Assembly (NCBI GenBank): GCA_033977485.1
Contig: CM066998.1
Span: 24,367,501 to 24,431,500, forward strand
Origin: Hydrangea macrophylla
Lineage: Eukaryota; Streptophyta; Magnoliopsida; Cornales; Hydrangeaceae
DNA: 64,000 nt
Direction of reading: 5' to 3'
The position numbers and the translations under genes were made by a program. Position 1 is the stretch's first letter; the number at the start of each line of letters is the position of its first letter. Below the pieces are notes generated by a model. That model saw only the letters and a list, made by a program, of their open reading frames with translations. It was not told the DNA's origin and did no database searches. Shown here one piece after another: positions 1 to 11,860 of the stretch.

Positions 1-1530
1 TGTCACTGTAATTTTTATTTTGATGAGATTTCATGGTTAACATGGTTTGATCGTGGGTTTTGCAACCCAATTGTTCTCTCTCCAGAATTTCATAACACTG
101 ACCTTCTTTAAGATGAATGGATCGGAGCCTTATCCAAACATTTTAAGCACCAAATATTTTTTTCTTATGAAGTTTTATGAGTTAGTAAGATTCTCTAAAA
201 AGGCTAAAGTGATTCAGATTCATTTACTATTTTTAATAAATCATACAAGATTGCTAGATAGAGGGTGGGCGAAATTTGAATGACCTATAATCTAATGTCA
301 ATTCCCAGAGTTTGAACCATGTATTTGATTTTATTTTTGACATAGAAACAAGACTCAGAGAGGCATGTCATATGTAAACTCCATTTAGATCAAATCACGG
401 GAGCTAGGGTTTCCCAATTTTAGAAGTTTATTTTTCTATTCTGTAATTTCTGAATTCCTGAGGCAAATTTGATGAACCTTGCTAATTTGAATCTAAATGA
501 CTTTCTAAGGCCTTAAGGCTTGAAACATGCTTTGATTATGAATAATTAAACTCAATTCCAGAGGTCAAAGTGATCAAAATCATCAAATGATGTATGTCTC
601 GTTCATTTCAATGCATTCGCGATCATCATGTCTTAAGATAATGCTTGTATTTTGGGTCATTAAACATAGGAATAAGTTATGATTGGTCCAACATCGTCAT
701 GGATCCTTTTCAAACATTTGAAGCCATATCATCTCTATATGGACATTACATTGGCTCTAGGTTAAGGTCCTTCTGGACCTTCCCATTGAGACTTATACAT
801 CTATAGGGATGTTACAATTTCAATGATTGGAAAGAATTCATGATCTTGGTCAAACTTACTTGTTTTGTTTAGATTTGATAATGTCATGTCCAAGGATGTG
901 GTCTAACCTTTGTTTTGTAGCGCAATCAAGGTATGATTTCTCATTTTCCATTCGAATTAAGTTCGTCTTAGTCATTTTATTGATTTTACGACTCCATATG
1001 TGACACCTCAGATTAGGGTTTTGCTTTATGTGCTTATATGATTAGAGATATTTTTCATAGATTTTCTATATTTTTTTATGCATTGCACGTTTCCAAAATC
1101 ACAGCTGGTTCCTGAGTTACTTCTCTCATTCTCGGGTGCATATCATTTGTGTGGTATTTAAACTTACTTCGTTATGGATGCCTTTTTTTAGCGATCTTAC
1201 ACCCTTTTCGACTTACTTATGTTATGCATATCTATATCTATGTATTGATTTGGACACACACAATCTTTTAAATTGAATAAAAGGATGGTGACTAGAGGCA
1301 TATCCATGATAGGATGAAAGGGGGTGCTTTAGTCCCACCGGGCTCCTTCCCCTCTCCTTGTATGATCCGGGACCTAGAAATCTTTGGTTTTGCAGAAAAG
1401 TAGCTTTCAAAATGGTTTCTTAATTTTCCTTTTAAATATTAAGTGGCGACTCTTTCTTTTATTTTAAATTCATTTGAAAAATTAAGAAAAATAGGTCGTA
1501 GAAGCCTCGTGGGTCCCATATCCATACTTA
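1..1530. other. Gene-free left edge, possible old LTR end with PBS-like site
   Basis: No coding region is supported; the short open frames here have no recognisable motif. Near 1442-1452 the sequence reads AAGTGGCGACTC after a T-rich stretch. TGGCGAC resembles the primer-binding site start of some Tat/Ogre-type gypsy elements, so the stretch before it could be the end of an old LTR. That reading is an inference from one short motif: no second LTR or clean terminus is visible in the window. Confidence 0.3.
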
Positions 1531-1679
1531 CCTCATGGACAGAGAGGTGAAAGTGGAAGTAGACATGGAAACAGCTAAGGATGAGGTCATGGAAGAAATT
1601 ATAAATGAACCATGGTGGCCATAACCATTTAAATAAAATGCAATACCGTACCACCAAAAGTGGAACAAAAATAAAAAGG

Positions 1680-2748
1680 GGAAAGGTGTTCAAAAATCTC
1701 CCAAGAGAGACGGTGGATTCTATTATCAGTGTGGCAAGATAGGCCATTGGGCACGTGTCTGTCATACGCAAAGACATTTGGTCGATCTCTATCAAGCCTC
1801 CATAAAGAGAAAGGGTAAGGAAATGAGACCCATATCACTGATTACTATGGTCCAGTAGACATAACCCATTTGGATATGGTCAATTTCTTTGCAAACCCCA
1901 ACAAAAGAATTGATCACTTGATTGATGATGGAAGTGTCTAGAAATGACTGATGTTATGTGTCTTCTACTATAATTAGATGTCATATCTTATGCTTGTTTT
2001 GTGGTGTACTTTATGATGTTCTTGCCATAAATAAAATGATATGATTTCTATCACTTACAATATTTATGAATCTTATTATTTGATAGATTTTAAGATGAAT
2101 TATGAAAATATCTATGCCTAGTTTATAGTGCAACTACACATACAATTCTTTGAGACATGAAATATTTCTTAAACTTCAAACTAGCCGAAGTAGATGTGAA
2201 CACAATATCAGGCACTGCGAATCTTATTGAATGATCTAGAAGAGCTAGCATTAGTTTGTGAATGGGAAAAATAATTCATTCCAATAATGCTTTATACTCT
2301 AGCAAATCCAAAAAAAATTTGCTTAGTGTTAGAGATATCCGTTTAAATGGATACCATATTGAGACCATTATCGAGAGTAGTATAAAATATCTTTGTATTT
2401 CATCTTTTGTTTCAAATAAAAATCAGGTCTAGGAGAAACTTCCTGCTCAAACTTCTAGATAATATCAAATGAAGATTAGAGCAACTAAATTGAATGTTGT
2501 GATAAACCAGAAGATATCAGATCCAAAGACTTTGGACTTTGGCATGACCGACTTGGGGTCAACCTGGAGCAATAATGATGCAAAGAATCATTGAAGGCTT
2601 ACATGGACACCCTCTAAAGAATTAGAAGATTCTTCTGCTAAGTGATAATCTATATACTTCTTGCTTACAAGGTAAATTAATTATCAAACCATCTCCTTCA
2701 AAGATCACTGCAGAATCTGCTACATTTCTAGAATGTATTCAAGGAGAT
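1680..2748 (+). pseudogene. Ty1/copia part 1: gag zinc knuckle to pre-integrase region, broken
   Basis: Degenerate Ty1/copia polyprotein. Around 1710-1770 the frame reads FYYQCGKIGHWARVC, a retroviral CCHC knuckle whose first Cys has become Tyr. It continues into a segment with HLVDLYQASIKRKGK. Near 1850-1935 another frame gives ITHLDMVNFFANPNKRIDHL, typical of the gag/protease spacer of one copia family. Near 2670-2745 the frame reads GKLIIKPSPSKITAES then FLECIQGD, the end of the pre-integrase zinc region. Several stops and frameshifts lie between, so no product is expected. The reading stops inside the conserved GD-I-Y-G integrase start and resumes at 28759, so this is the front half of an element split by the insert 2749-28758. 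No 5' LTR is visible. Confidence 0.8.
2741..2748 (+). repeat. Left target-site duplication of the LINE-like insert
   Basis: AAGGAGAT here matches AAGGATAT at 28759-28766 with one substitution. Removing one copy and everything between restores a continuous copia integrase frame (G-[D/Y]-I-Y-G-P-I-H-P-P), which is the main support for the boundary. Confidence 0.65.
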
Positions 2749-3239
2749 GGGAAGGAGGAATCAGGCTGTGTGCTTTTTGTGAAGACTATGAATCTAAGAG
2801 ATTTTCCCTATTTGTTCGGGCTTGGGCGGTCCTTATAAACTTTCCAAATTTTGGTGAACAATTTTAAGTTAAATATCATAATGGTGCTCTGATGTACTAT
2901 GCCCTTGTAAGGATGCGTTTTAGTGTGGATAGCGGGCACGTGAAGCTAGTTCGGTTCATAGTTGGTAATTTGATTTTTTGGGCAGATTCAAGTGTTTGGA
3001 TATAACTAGTTGGTTTGTCATTAGGGAGGTGATTTGTTCTTTTAATGTAGGTTGTATTGATGTAATTTAATTTGCTTACTGGATGTTAGTCAAGTTATTT
3101 TGAGAGGATGTCATCTTTACTTCTTCGGTATCCTTGATGTTCGATCAAGTTAGGAGAGGCCTTTATTCGGTGTGTTGTAATTCCTGTGTGTTTGCACTGA
3201 GATAATTGATAAAGCTGTTATTTAAAAAAAAAAAAAAAA
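2749..3239 (+). mobile_element. LINE-like 3' end with poly(A)
   Basis: Non-coding sequence running into an uninterrupted A-run at 3222-3239, preceded by TTGATAAAGCTGTTATTT. The look is that of a plant L1 3' UTR. It may be the upstream part of the same insert or a separate older tail; the sequence alone does not decide. Confidence 0.45.
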
Positions 3240-4028
3240 GAAGGCTATCTTTAGTAAGAAGTGGTTTGAGGGATCAGTAGAAAGGGGAGGGGGATGGGGA
3301 GTATGTTTGAGCTAAGGAAGGGGGAAAGTGTCTTATAAGTGGAGTTAATAGAGAGAGATGGGGAGAGGGTTTATAGATATGTTGGGGGTGTTTATGCGTG
3401 TTTGTGTGTATGTATATGTGTTTGAATGTATAGGTGAGATGTGGAATCCTTTCTCTTGTCGAGTTTGTTTGGGGGTGCATGTTCCTAGTTTCTGGGGTGT
3501 TATCTCTTTTTTCCTGGAAATTGAGGTTTGGTGTGTGTGAGTTTTTTGGTATACTCAACTGTGTGTGTGAGTGTGCTGGGTTATTTATAAAATTCTCAAT
3601 CAGATCTCCTTTGGATCCGAGATTCTTATGCTTGGATGGATGTGTACCATTTAGAGCGGCAAGGGTTCTTTGATCAAGCTGGCCAAGTTCATATTTTTTA
3701 TAGCATTTCCAGAGCATACAGGAAGGTGACTGGAGGTGGAATTCAAATAATGATGTGGTTCATACTTGATGAGGTGTAGAATTGATGGTTAGTCGTATAT
3801 GGGGGTGATGAATTCTAGCCAAGACAAATATGTGAGTTTTTTTCTGGAGGGTTATGATGCATTATACTTTCTCATTGATGGCTACCTATTGGCTATAGAG
3901 GGTGGGGATGGTCATGTTTTTGGTTATTGTCAAGACTTTTTATGTGTTACCAAATTCATACCAGTTTAGTTCCTATCAACGTCACCCAGAGATCACAGGA
4001 GCCAAATGCACACATGCTGAAGAAAACT
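3240..4028. other. Non-coding segment, left part of the interrupted LINE-like insert
   Basis: T/G-rich stretch with GTGTGTGTG-like runs (about 3385-3430 and 3530-3575). Open frames on both strands show no domain signature. It is continuous with 28539-28758 once the gypsy element and one AAACT copy are removed. Confidence 0.4.
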
Positions 4029-4623
4029 TGTCACCCCCCAAGGTAGCATAAATAAGGAAAGCATTTAATTTCCTCTATGGACCTGTAGGTCGCAACAGTT
4101 TGAAGGATCGATTCCGTCCCAAATGTCAAACAATATAATAACTCATATCAGAGTAAGAGCAATCAAGACTTATAAAAATTTTCAAAGTTATTAACTATTA
4201 CATCACATAGGAAGCATAAGGCACAACCCGCCTTGCAAAACAATAATATCTAATGCATCAATCCTTATTACAAGTTTCATTTATAAATCAATGCAGAATT
4301 TAAATCGTTCTCTTCACGAGTAGTTGTTCTCAGGAATTTCCAGGGTGCATCAACGTCGTCAGCTTCAAGAAACTGGTGAGTTTTAAAAACATATGCTTGT
4401 AATGTAAGACATACTCTCATACCGTTTCTGTCTCATAAATTTATTATTCAATGTGTTAGCAGTAAGGTACTGAATTTGTATTCACAAAACAATAAAGATA
4501 GTATAATAATATTCAAATGATAAATATTTGACCATGCATGAACAATGTAACAGTCTCATGATTCTTTTCTCTTGATAAAACATCATCCAACTCCCTCGTT
4601 CTAGTACTTGAAACAGTAAGGTG

Positions 4624-4965
4624 ACCACACTGTAGTACACAGGTACCAGGGAATGTCAAGTTTGCCTCACACTATAGTACACAGGTACTAGGGAATGTCC
4701 AATTTTCCACACACTATAGTACACAGGTACCAACAAATATCCAGTTTACCTCACACTATAGTACAAAGGTACCAGGAAGTGTCCAATTTGCCACACACTA
4801 TAGTACACAGGTACCAGGGAGTGTCCAAGTCGGTGTCACATACTATAGCACTACCACGGGTGCCAGGGAGTGTCCAATTTGTCACCGTCACATTTCACAG
4901 ATACCCTAAACCCACCTCATCATAGCATCACACTATAGAACACGGGTACCAGGGAGTGTCCATAC
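4624..4965. repeat. Tandem array of ~42-bp units with GGTACC core (3' LTR copy)
   Basis: About six adjacent degenerate units, plus one after a 45-bp gap, of the form CACACTATAGTACACAGGTA followed by CCAGGGAATGTCC. Most units hold the palindrome GGTACC; individual units differ by point changes. The same array is at 26366-26705 in the other LTR, so it existed before insertion. Function unknown. Confidence 0.85.
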
Positions 4966-5404
4966 ACAGCATCATCTATTTACTCTTTTCACATTGACCA
5001 TCACTCACCATGCATGTAAGTTTGACTCCACATGTATGTCACATAACTTTATATAGAAAAGTAAATTACTGAAAATCAATATCAACGTACATGTGAGAGA
5101 TCAAGTATTTAATCTTCCCTTTTACATATTCTTTATATGGTATCAGAGTTATTTATCATATATTGTGATATCTTATAACATAACATCAGAGCAGTTTTAA
5201 ACTCGTCTCGCTTATATTCCCTCTTTGCAGTATCAGAACGATTTATACAGATAAATCCATTTTACTTTAATCTGATTTATAGAAGCTAATTCTCTAATAA
5301 AACAGTAAGGTATAACAACTTATTGCAGCAGGTACAACTTTAAGCAGCAAAGAAAATTCTCCTACATTTACTATTTTAAAGAGATAAATCATTCTGTCAC
5401 AGAG

Positions 5405-5515
5405 GGGCATGACCGGTCATGGTCTTTTAATGGGACCAGTCATGGTATTTTAGCGGGACCGATCATGGTTACGACTGATCCTAGTCATGGTTCGAGACCG
5501 GTCATGGTTGCCTTC
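5405..5515. repeat. Clustered ACCGGTCATGG-type motifs in the LTR
   Basis: Four or five copies of a GACCGGTCATGGT-like motif spaced 20-30 bp apart, some degenerate (GACCAGTCATGG, GACCGATCATGG). A matching cluster lies at about 27145-27245 in the other LTR. The core ACCGGT is self-complementary. It may be a transcription-factor site array; this is inference. Confidence 0.6.
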
Positions 5516-6072
5516 AACCTCAAGACTGTACAAGTGCAGAGTATAATACGAGTGTTACAAACTTAAGTGATACTGTAAATGTAATATACCATTCTTTTAA
5601 TTTTTCTGCAAGGATTATGAATACGTGATCGGTTTAAACTAATTCGAACCATAACTCTCGAATTTCTCATAAAACTGAGACATACATCAACTATTTCAGG
5701 CTTTCACTTCAAGTATGAACTCATCAATGGTGATTCTCAATTCAAGCAATATAAATAGTAATCAAAACATGAATTACCTTCTAAGTGAGTTTAGAATTAC
5801 TCATAGAAAATAGAAGTTGAAATTTTGTTGAGAGAGAATCCAAAATATGAAGACCCACTTCAAGCTTTTGGCTATGGAAGTGAGTATTCTTGAAAATACA
5901 GATTATCTTAATAGCAAGTATTCTTGAAATGTGGTTAAAAACCATAACAGGTATTCCTGAATTTATAAAAAAATTACGGTTTGACCCAAAATAAAGTATT
6001 TTATTAAATAAAACAAATAGTAGGAATAAATTAATTACATTTAGTAATTAAAGGAAAATACATGTTTTTACA

Positions 6073-6085
6073 TCCTTCCCCCTTT
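6073..6085 (-). other. Polypurine tract of the gypsy chromovirus
   Basis: On the minus strand AAAGGGGGAAGGA directly abuts the LTR start TGTAAAAACATG. This is the expected plus-strand priming site and fixes the inner 3' LTR edge at 6072. Confidence 0.85.
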
Positions 6086-8102
6086 AAACAAGATTTTGCC
6101 CCAAAATCTAGAATAACTAGTCATGAAATAACTTCGAGTAATTCTTCCTCATATCAGCTTCGACTTCCCATAAGGCTTCGTTCTCATCGTGGTGGCTCCA
6201 CTGAACTTTCACCAATGGAATACCTTAATTCCTCAACTTCTTGATACTCTGATCCAAAACTTTCACGAGCCTCTCCTTATATGAAGCATTATGCTTTGTC
6301 TCGATATCATCAAAACTAACCACGTGTGAGGGATCTCGTATGTATTTTCTCAACATACTAACGTGAAATACATTGTGAACCCCAGACATCTTTGGTGGCA
6401 GTGCGAGTCGGTAAGCCACTTTCCAAACACGTTTCAATATCTCGAACGGTCACATGAACGCGGGGCTAACTTCCCTCTCTTGAGACCAAAACGCACCACT
6501 CCTCGGGTCGGTGAAATCTTAAGAAGTACGTGATCTCCTATACTGAATTCCAAATCCTTCCGGCATTGATCAGCATAACTTTTGTATCTGTTCTATGCAG
6601 TTCTCATCCTTTCTTTGACCAGAGAAATCTTCTCATTGGTTTTTCTCACCAAATCTGGTCTTACTAATTCTGTGTCTCCAACCTCTGCCCAACATAATGG
6701 AGAATGACATGGTCATCTGTACAATGCTTCGAACGGATCCATCCCAATACTTGTGTGATAACTATTGTTATAAGTGAATTCAACCAAAGGCAAGTGTGTC
6801 TCCCAAGATTCCTCAAAATCGATAATGCAATCCCTAAGCATATCCTCCATGATCTGATTAACATGCTCAGTTTTCCCATCTGTCTGAGGGTGAAAAGCAG
6901 TACTCATATTTAATGAGGTTCCCATAGCTTCTTGCATACTTTTCCAAAATTCAAAAGTAAAGGGTGCATCGCAGTATAACACAATCAACACAGGTGTACT
7001 TTGAAGTCACACAACTTGTTGTATGTATATTCGACTCATCTTTTCCACCAGATATGTCATACTATAGGCAATGAAATTGACTGACTTAGTCAATCGGTCC
7101 ACAACTACCCAAATGGCATCATGATTCTACTGTGACATGGGTAGTCTAACTACAAAATCTATAGTTATGTGTTCCTATTTCCAACCTAGAACAGGTAGCG
7201 GTTGTAACAATCCCAAGAGGCTCTGATGTTTGGCTTTTACTTACTAACACGTCAAATACTTAGATACAAATTCAGTCATAGCTTTCTTCATGCCTTCCCA
7301 TCAGAATTTTCTCTTCAAGTCCTTAGACATTTTTGTTCCTCCTGGGTGAAATGTAAACCTTAACTTATGTGCTTCTTCTAGAATGTCCTTTCTTAAATCT
7401 ATATAATCTGGTACACATAATCTGTCTCTGCATCTGTATATCCTCCATCACTCCCCACTTTCCATTCTGTCGGATCCTTCTCTGACATCTTAACAAACCA
7501 TGTTTGAAACTTCTCATCTTCTTTCTGTGCTTCAATGATGCGGTTAATAAGGGTGGGCTGTAAAATAAGACACCCAAAATGTTGCCCATTCTATATGCGT
7601 AGCTCTGACGAATACGCGTAGCTTCTCCTTCCTCAGTAGTTTGTGCATCAAACTCAGCCATAGTCTCCAATGCTCGCCATTCCCTAATCATCAAGGAGGC
7701 AATTGTTCCACGATTTTACCAACTCAAAGCATCAGTGACCACATTAGCTTTACCAGGGTGGTATTCTAATGTGAAGTCATAATCTTTAATCAGCTCCATC
7801 CATCTGTGTTGTCTCATGTGTAACTTTCTGCGTAAATAAGTACTTAAGACTCTTATGATCAGAAAATAAATCAAACTTCTCACCATAGAGATAATGTCTC
7901 CAAATCTTGGGTGCAAATACTACTACTGCCAAATCCAAATCATGGGTAGGTTATTCAACTCATTCGGTTTTAGTTGTCTAGATCTATAGGTGATAACTTT
8001 ACCATCTTGCATAAGTACACACCCAATCCTTGATATGATGCATCATTGAAGATAGTGAACTTCTCATTAGGCTTGGGTATAGCCAGTACCAGTGTTGTGG
8101 TG
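6086..8102 (-). pseudogene. Gypsy chromovirus pol, distal part: RNase H and integrase
   Basis: Second half of the polyprotein in several frames. Just inside 8102 the frame gives NEKFTIFNDASYQGLG, the start of RNase H. 7916-7716 ends in DYDFTLEYHPGKANVVTDAL, the canonical RNase H end of chromoviruses. 6991-6713 has FHPQTDGKTEHVNQ, the integrase third-acidic-residue region (here Q-T-D-G-K-T-E), followed by NSYHTSIGMDPFEALY. 6437-6225 has HNVFHVSMLRKY of the integrase C-terminus; beyond a stop the frame gives WSHHDENEALWE, a degenerate chromodomain-like tail. At least three frame breaks are present. It joins the RT half at 22120 when the nested element is removed. Confidence 0.85.
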
Positions 8103-8773
8103 AGTCTTGACATGACTGTAAATGTGTTTTCCTAAGAGTACGTCCAAGTGTAGACGGTTGCGTCAAGTAATAACCATTAAAACTGGGTCGTATTCCAAGG
8201 GACGGAATTAGGAGATAGAATGTTCTAGATTGAGACCTAAAGAAGAATAAAAGGTGATTTCTTTTAGAGTGGAGGTTCTAATAATCCTACTAATTTAACT
8301 AAGTTAATTAAAAGTGGAGCAATAACTAAATTCAACAAAAACAGGTCATGTGATTTTTATTATACAAAAAAAGGTGTTGGGAACATGTGAATCCACATTG
8401 TTCCAACCACTACCATGTTTTGACGTTGACGTATAACCGGGACTTCGTCCTTCTAGTATTCTTTATTTCGAAAAGGATCAAGTTAAGCAACCTAGACACT
8501 AAATATGTGGATTTTACATAATTAGTGGTGAAATTATTTTACTTCCTATGAAGAAACTGAAATAATAACCAATTGAAACTATGGGACGTGATAAACAAGT
8601 TGAGTATAAGATATTCAATGTGTTCATCTGATATGTCCATTGAATTAATCGATCAAATGGCTTGTATTTCAAAATCTGCTTGCAACTTGAACTTGAAAAG
8701 ATCAATTTGGGTTTGGTTTCTAAAATAGAAGTTACTGGAATACTATAAAGATGAAGCCCAAGATATAAGGAAA

Positions 8774-8895
8774 CCAATCGATTTCCATTGGTAGCAATTG
8801 ATTGGTCTGGAATGTCTCAGAATCGATTGGTAAGTATACCAATCGATTGGCTTAGGATCCGTGGCAATCGATTGGATACCATGTCCAATCGATTG
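8774..8895. repeat. CAATCGATTGG palindrome cluster A (left LTR)
   Basis: Six copies of a CCAATCGATTGG-type palindrome: 8774-8783, 8795-8805 (variant CAATTGATTGG), 8821-8830, 8839-8850 (perfect 12-mer), 8865-8875 and 8885-8895. Intervals are 17-27 bp. The same cluster is in the right LTR at about 21130-21255, more decayed. Confidence 0.85.
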
Positions 8896-9391
8896 CTACT
8901 GAATTTCAGATAGAATTCATGGCAGTGGTTGGGAAGAATTTTTCATCACATTATTCCCAACCAGGATTCTACGCTAGCATATTAGATATTATAGAAACCT
9001 GGAATTCTAAGAATGCATAGAAAGAACCAAATGTAGACATGGATTGAATCTTGAAATTTGAATTTACAAAGGGATCTCCAAATTTAAACTTCAGTAAACT
9101 ATGACATAGTAAAATACAAAATAATTTAACAAAGTAAAAAAGAGCCTGAATTGTAAAATGAAATTGAAAATACAGAACTTCAACACTTGTAATTGTTCCT
9201 GGAAAACCAAAATGAAACACTTCCAAAAAAAACATTCAACTATGAGCCAACCCTAATTAACTCCTCTGTATATATACTATGATATCCCCAAGCTAGAGGC
9301 ATCCAGGTTCTCTCTGTAAAGGCTTGTTGACACATAAATTGATGATTGCTAAGATCTTGCGCCATTAAAGAGGTTTGACTCCAAGCTTTTA

Positions 9392-9483
9392 CCAATCGAT
9401 TGGTAATTGTAACCAATCGATTAGGAAGCATACTAATCAATTGTTTATTATAGCAATCGATTGCAATGATGGCAATCGATTGG
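9392..9483. repeat. CAATCGATTGG palindrome cluster B (left LTR)
   Basis: Copies at 9392-9403 (perfect 12-mer), 9413-9425, about 9434-9443 (variant), 9454-9463 and 9473-9483. In element orientation the cluster lies about 115 bp upstream of the TATATATA box at 9269-9276, so it sits in U3. The right-LTR equivalent is about 21753-21867. Confidence 0.85.
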
Positions 9484-9728
9484 GACTTGAGTTCCATCTT
9501 TCAGATGTCCTCTTTGTTTCTTGAGCTATCCCATTTCAACTTGTTATTCATTCCAGCATCAAAACCTGCATCTAAAGAACTAAACACAACAACATACCAC
9601 GAAAACACATCATTATGTTAAAAGATAGATTAAAGTATAAATACAAGTAAGACTACAAATCTATGGTTAAGATTTGACCAATTCTATTCTTTTTCGGGCC
9701 AATATCTTACAAATATCAGCCATCATCA

Positions 9729-11460
9729 CGAACCCAACTAGCGTATTGCTAGTCACTAGAAATGAAGCAAAATTAGAACATGCTAAGACTAACATCAACC
9801 AAGGTTTTAATTTTATTGAATTAAAACAAAAGAAAAATCTTAACTCACTTTCGCAGGAATCGCAGTTGCATTTACCATATGCAACAAGCCTTTGAACCCC
9901 TAGGTCTTCCCTAGTGGACGAGTTGTGTCTCTTGAGAGTTTTTAGAGAATATACCCACAAAATTCAAGCGATAAGATTTCAAAACTAATCGAGGAATCTC
10001 AATCCCTCCTATGTGCTAAAAATCATGCTTAGCAAAGACATCCCTTCCTTTATCATGCCATGGAGATAAACAACAAGTTACAAGGTAGCCAGTCTAGTCA
10101 AAATTACATCCATAGCATTCATATACCCGTCTGTGTATGTGTGTGCGGGGTCGACAACTACAATCAAAATTTTCATCTCAGAGTTACGTAGATTAACCAT
10201 ATTCAAGATTACATAGGTTCAACTCAAATCTCACACGATTTACGCTCAAAATTAGAATCACTCAGAAATTGGCGTGAAAAGATGTGCACTCATAGTATGA
10301 AGCTTAAATGAGTAAATGTAGAGGCTATCAAATATGCTATCATACTAGACACTGAAAAACGCTTATTTTGAAGTGTAGGAGTCTCATGAACGGAATACTA
10401 TTTACTACAGGAGTGATCTACCATGGAAAACTCGTTTTATACTCGAAATTTTGTTAAAGTTGTCTAGAATATTTAGGAGTTGTGATAGAAATAAGAAGAG
10501 AAATTTAAGATTGTGAGATGTGACAATGAGTTCAAGCATGTGACCAAGTATTTTCGTATTCCACTTCACACTTTTCATTTACCCAAATTCCAACAATTTT
10601 TTATTTATTTCTTCGTTTTCACCGATTCTCTTCTTTTCTTTTCTTTTTCTTCTGCTATTTTCTTTTCAACATAGCTCTTCTTTCTCTTTTTCCTTTTTCT
10701 TTTTTTTCATATATATAACTTCTTTTATTCCTCCTTTATCCATCACATGACCTAATCACATGCTTAAACTCCACAAAAATAAACGATTCAGGTAGAAGCA
10801 TTGATTTATGATAACTAAGTGGAATTTGAACTTGCTCGAGTAATGAGGTAAGCTATCGATGGCCTAAGTCATTTTCTAGACACTTTAACTTATCTCGAGT
10901 ATTTCCTGAATTTTTAAATTGGTAGATCCTAAACATTCTCCTGAAGCAACTAGCCAAGTGAAACAAAGATGAGACTCTCGACGAGAAATTAGCGTATTTC
11001 AAGAAATGACACGAGTTTTTGTGATTAACCCTCAGAATAAAAGCATGGCTCAAGACTCACTGGGGTTTAAAGTTTTCACTATTAATCCAATCACATAACA
11101 TTTATATTTCACTCTAATCAAAAGCTTCTATCATGGTTGTCAACTCATGTAAGTGTTTTTCAGGATATATTCATGCTATTGATATGCAACTATATTAGCG
11201 ACAAAGTAACATGTAATTGAAATCCATAACACGACAAAAAAGATATGAATGCGTCATTGTAAGGTAATTTTAGCTAGGGGATGATGAGATTTCTAAAAGT
11301 CAAAAGCTTAACGACAACCATTTATATAAATTTTAAGAATTAAGAAAACAAACTAAAACACAAACAAACTAGAACACACCAAACAATTAACATGGAAATT
11401 ATAATATTTAATAGGTGTGCATTTTTTTAATTCAAGAATGAATAGGTGGTGTGTAAATTT
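9729..11460 (-). other. Athila-like element, non-coding region before the 3' LTR
   Basis: About 1.7 kb between the G-rich tract at 11461 and the 3' LTR. It includes a T/C-rich stretch (about 10600-10715) and no ORF with recognisable motifs. Long non-coding sequence here is usual for Athila elements. Confidence 0.6.
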
Positions 11461-11500
11461 ACCCCCTACCCCCAACTGAAATAAACATTGTCCCCAATGG
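11461..11500 (-). other. Conserved G-rich PPT-like tract of the Athila-like element
   Basis: On the minus strand this reads GGGGACAATG, then TTTATTTCAGTTGGGGGTAG and GGGGGT. A GGGGACAATG-TTT-GGGGG block downstream of the ORFs is a recurring feature of Athila-type elements and may be an internal polypurine tract. Identification is by pattern only. Confidence 0.5.
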
Positions 11501-11860
11501 AGGTATTTCAAGAAAATAAAGGTAGATATCACCTATTATACGCATGGCAGTTCACAATTCAGAATTTACCTGTTTGAATACAACAATCTCCACAAACAAC
11601 CAAGATCAAGAATTTTATAGATAACAATAAAGAATATCAATAGTTAAACACACACTCCATGAGTAAAAAGACGTATCTGTAGAGCAATGTCCAAAAATCA
11701 TGTAAAGTCCATGTACAGATATAAGCAAACCAAAAAAAAATATCCAGTCAACTAGAAATATCCACATATCCAAAGATAGAAACAAAAGAGAGAGATAACA
11801 AGATATAATATAACAATAACACTCTATCGCTCCCCAAACTCGATCCTAGGGCTCAATAGA

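Larger units (their letters stand above)
4029..6072 (-). repeat. 3' LTR of the gypsy chromovirus
   Basis: About 2.04 kb, running plus-strand TGTCACC... to ...TTTTTACA. It aligns along its length with 25719-28533 in the same orientation. It is shorter because about 600 bp present at 27742-28345 and about 115 bp present near 27415-27530 are missing here, along with smaller indels. It holds a 42-bp tandem array and an ACCGGT motif cluster, described separately. Confidence 0.9.
8108..9728 (-). repeat. 3' LTR of the Athila-like element
   Basis: 1621 bp, plus-strand TGACATGACTG... to ...CATCATCA. It aligns end to end with 20466-22114, with scattered substitutions and small indels. It contains two clusters of CAATCGATTG palindromes (8774-8895 and 9392-9483) and a TATATATA box at 9269-9276 between them. 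In minus-strand orientation the second cluster lies upstream of the TATA box. Confidence 0.92.

Noticed and set aside
47..283. 78-codon open frame at the left edge
   Set aside because: No motif, AT-rich, no supporting context.
3274..3717. 147-codon minus-strand open frame with HTHKHP repeats
   Set aside because: The composition comes from a GTGTGTG-rich stretch on the other strand; no homologous motif.
5138..5148. TGGTATCAGAG, looking like a Met-tRNA primer-binding site
   Set aside because: It lies in the middle of an LTR, on the strand opposite to the element, and is repeated at the same place in the other LTR. The true PBS is at 25691-25710.
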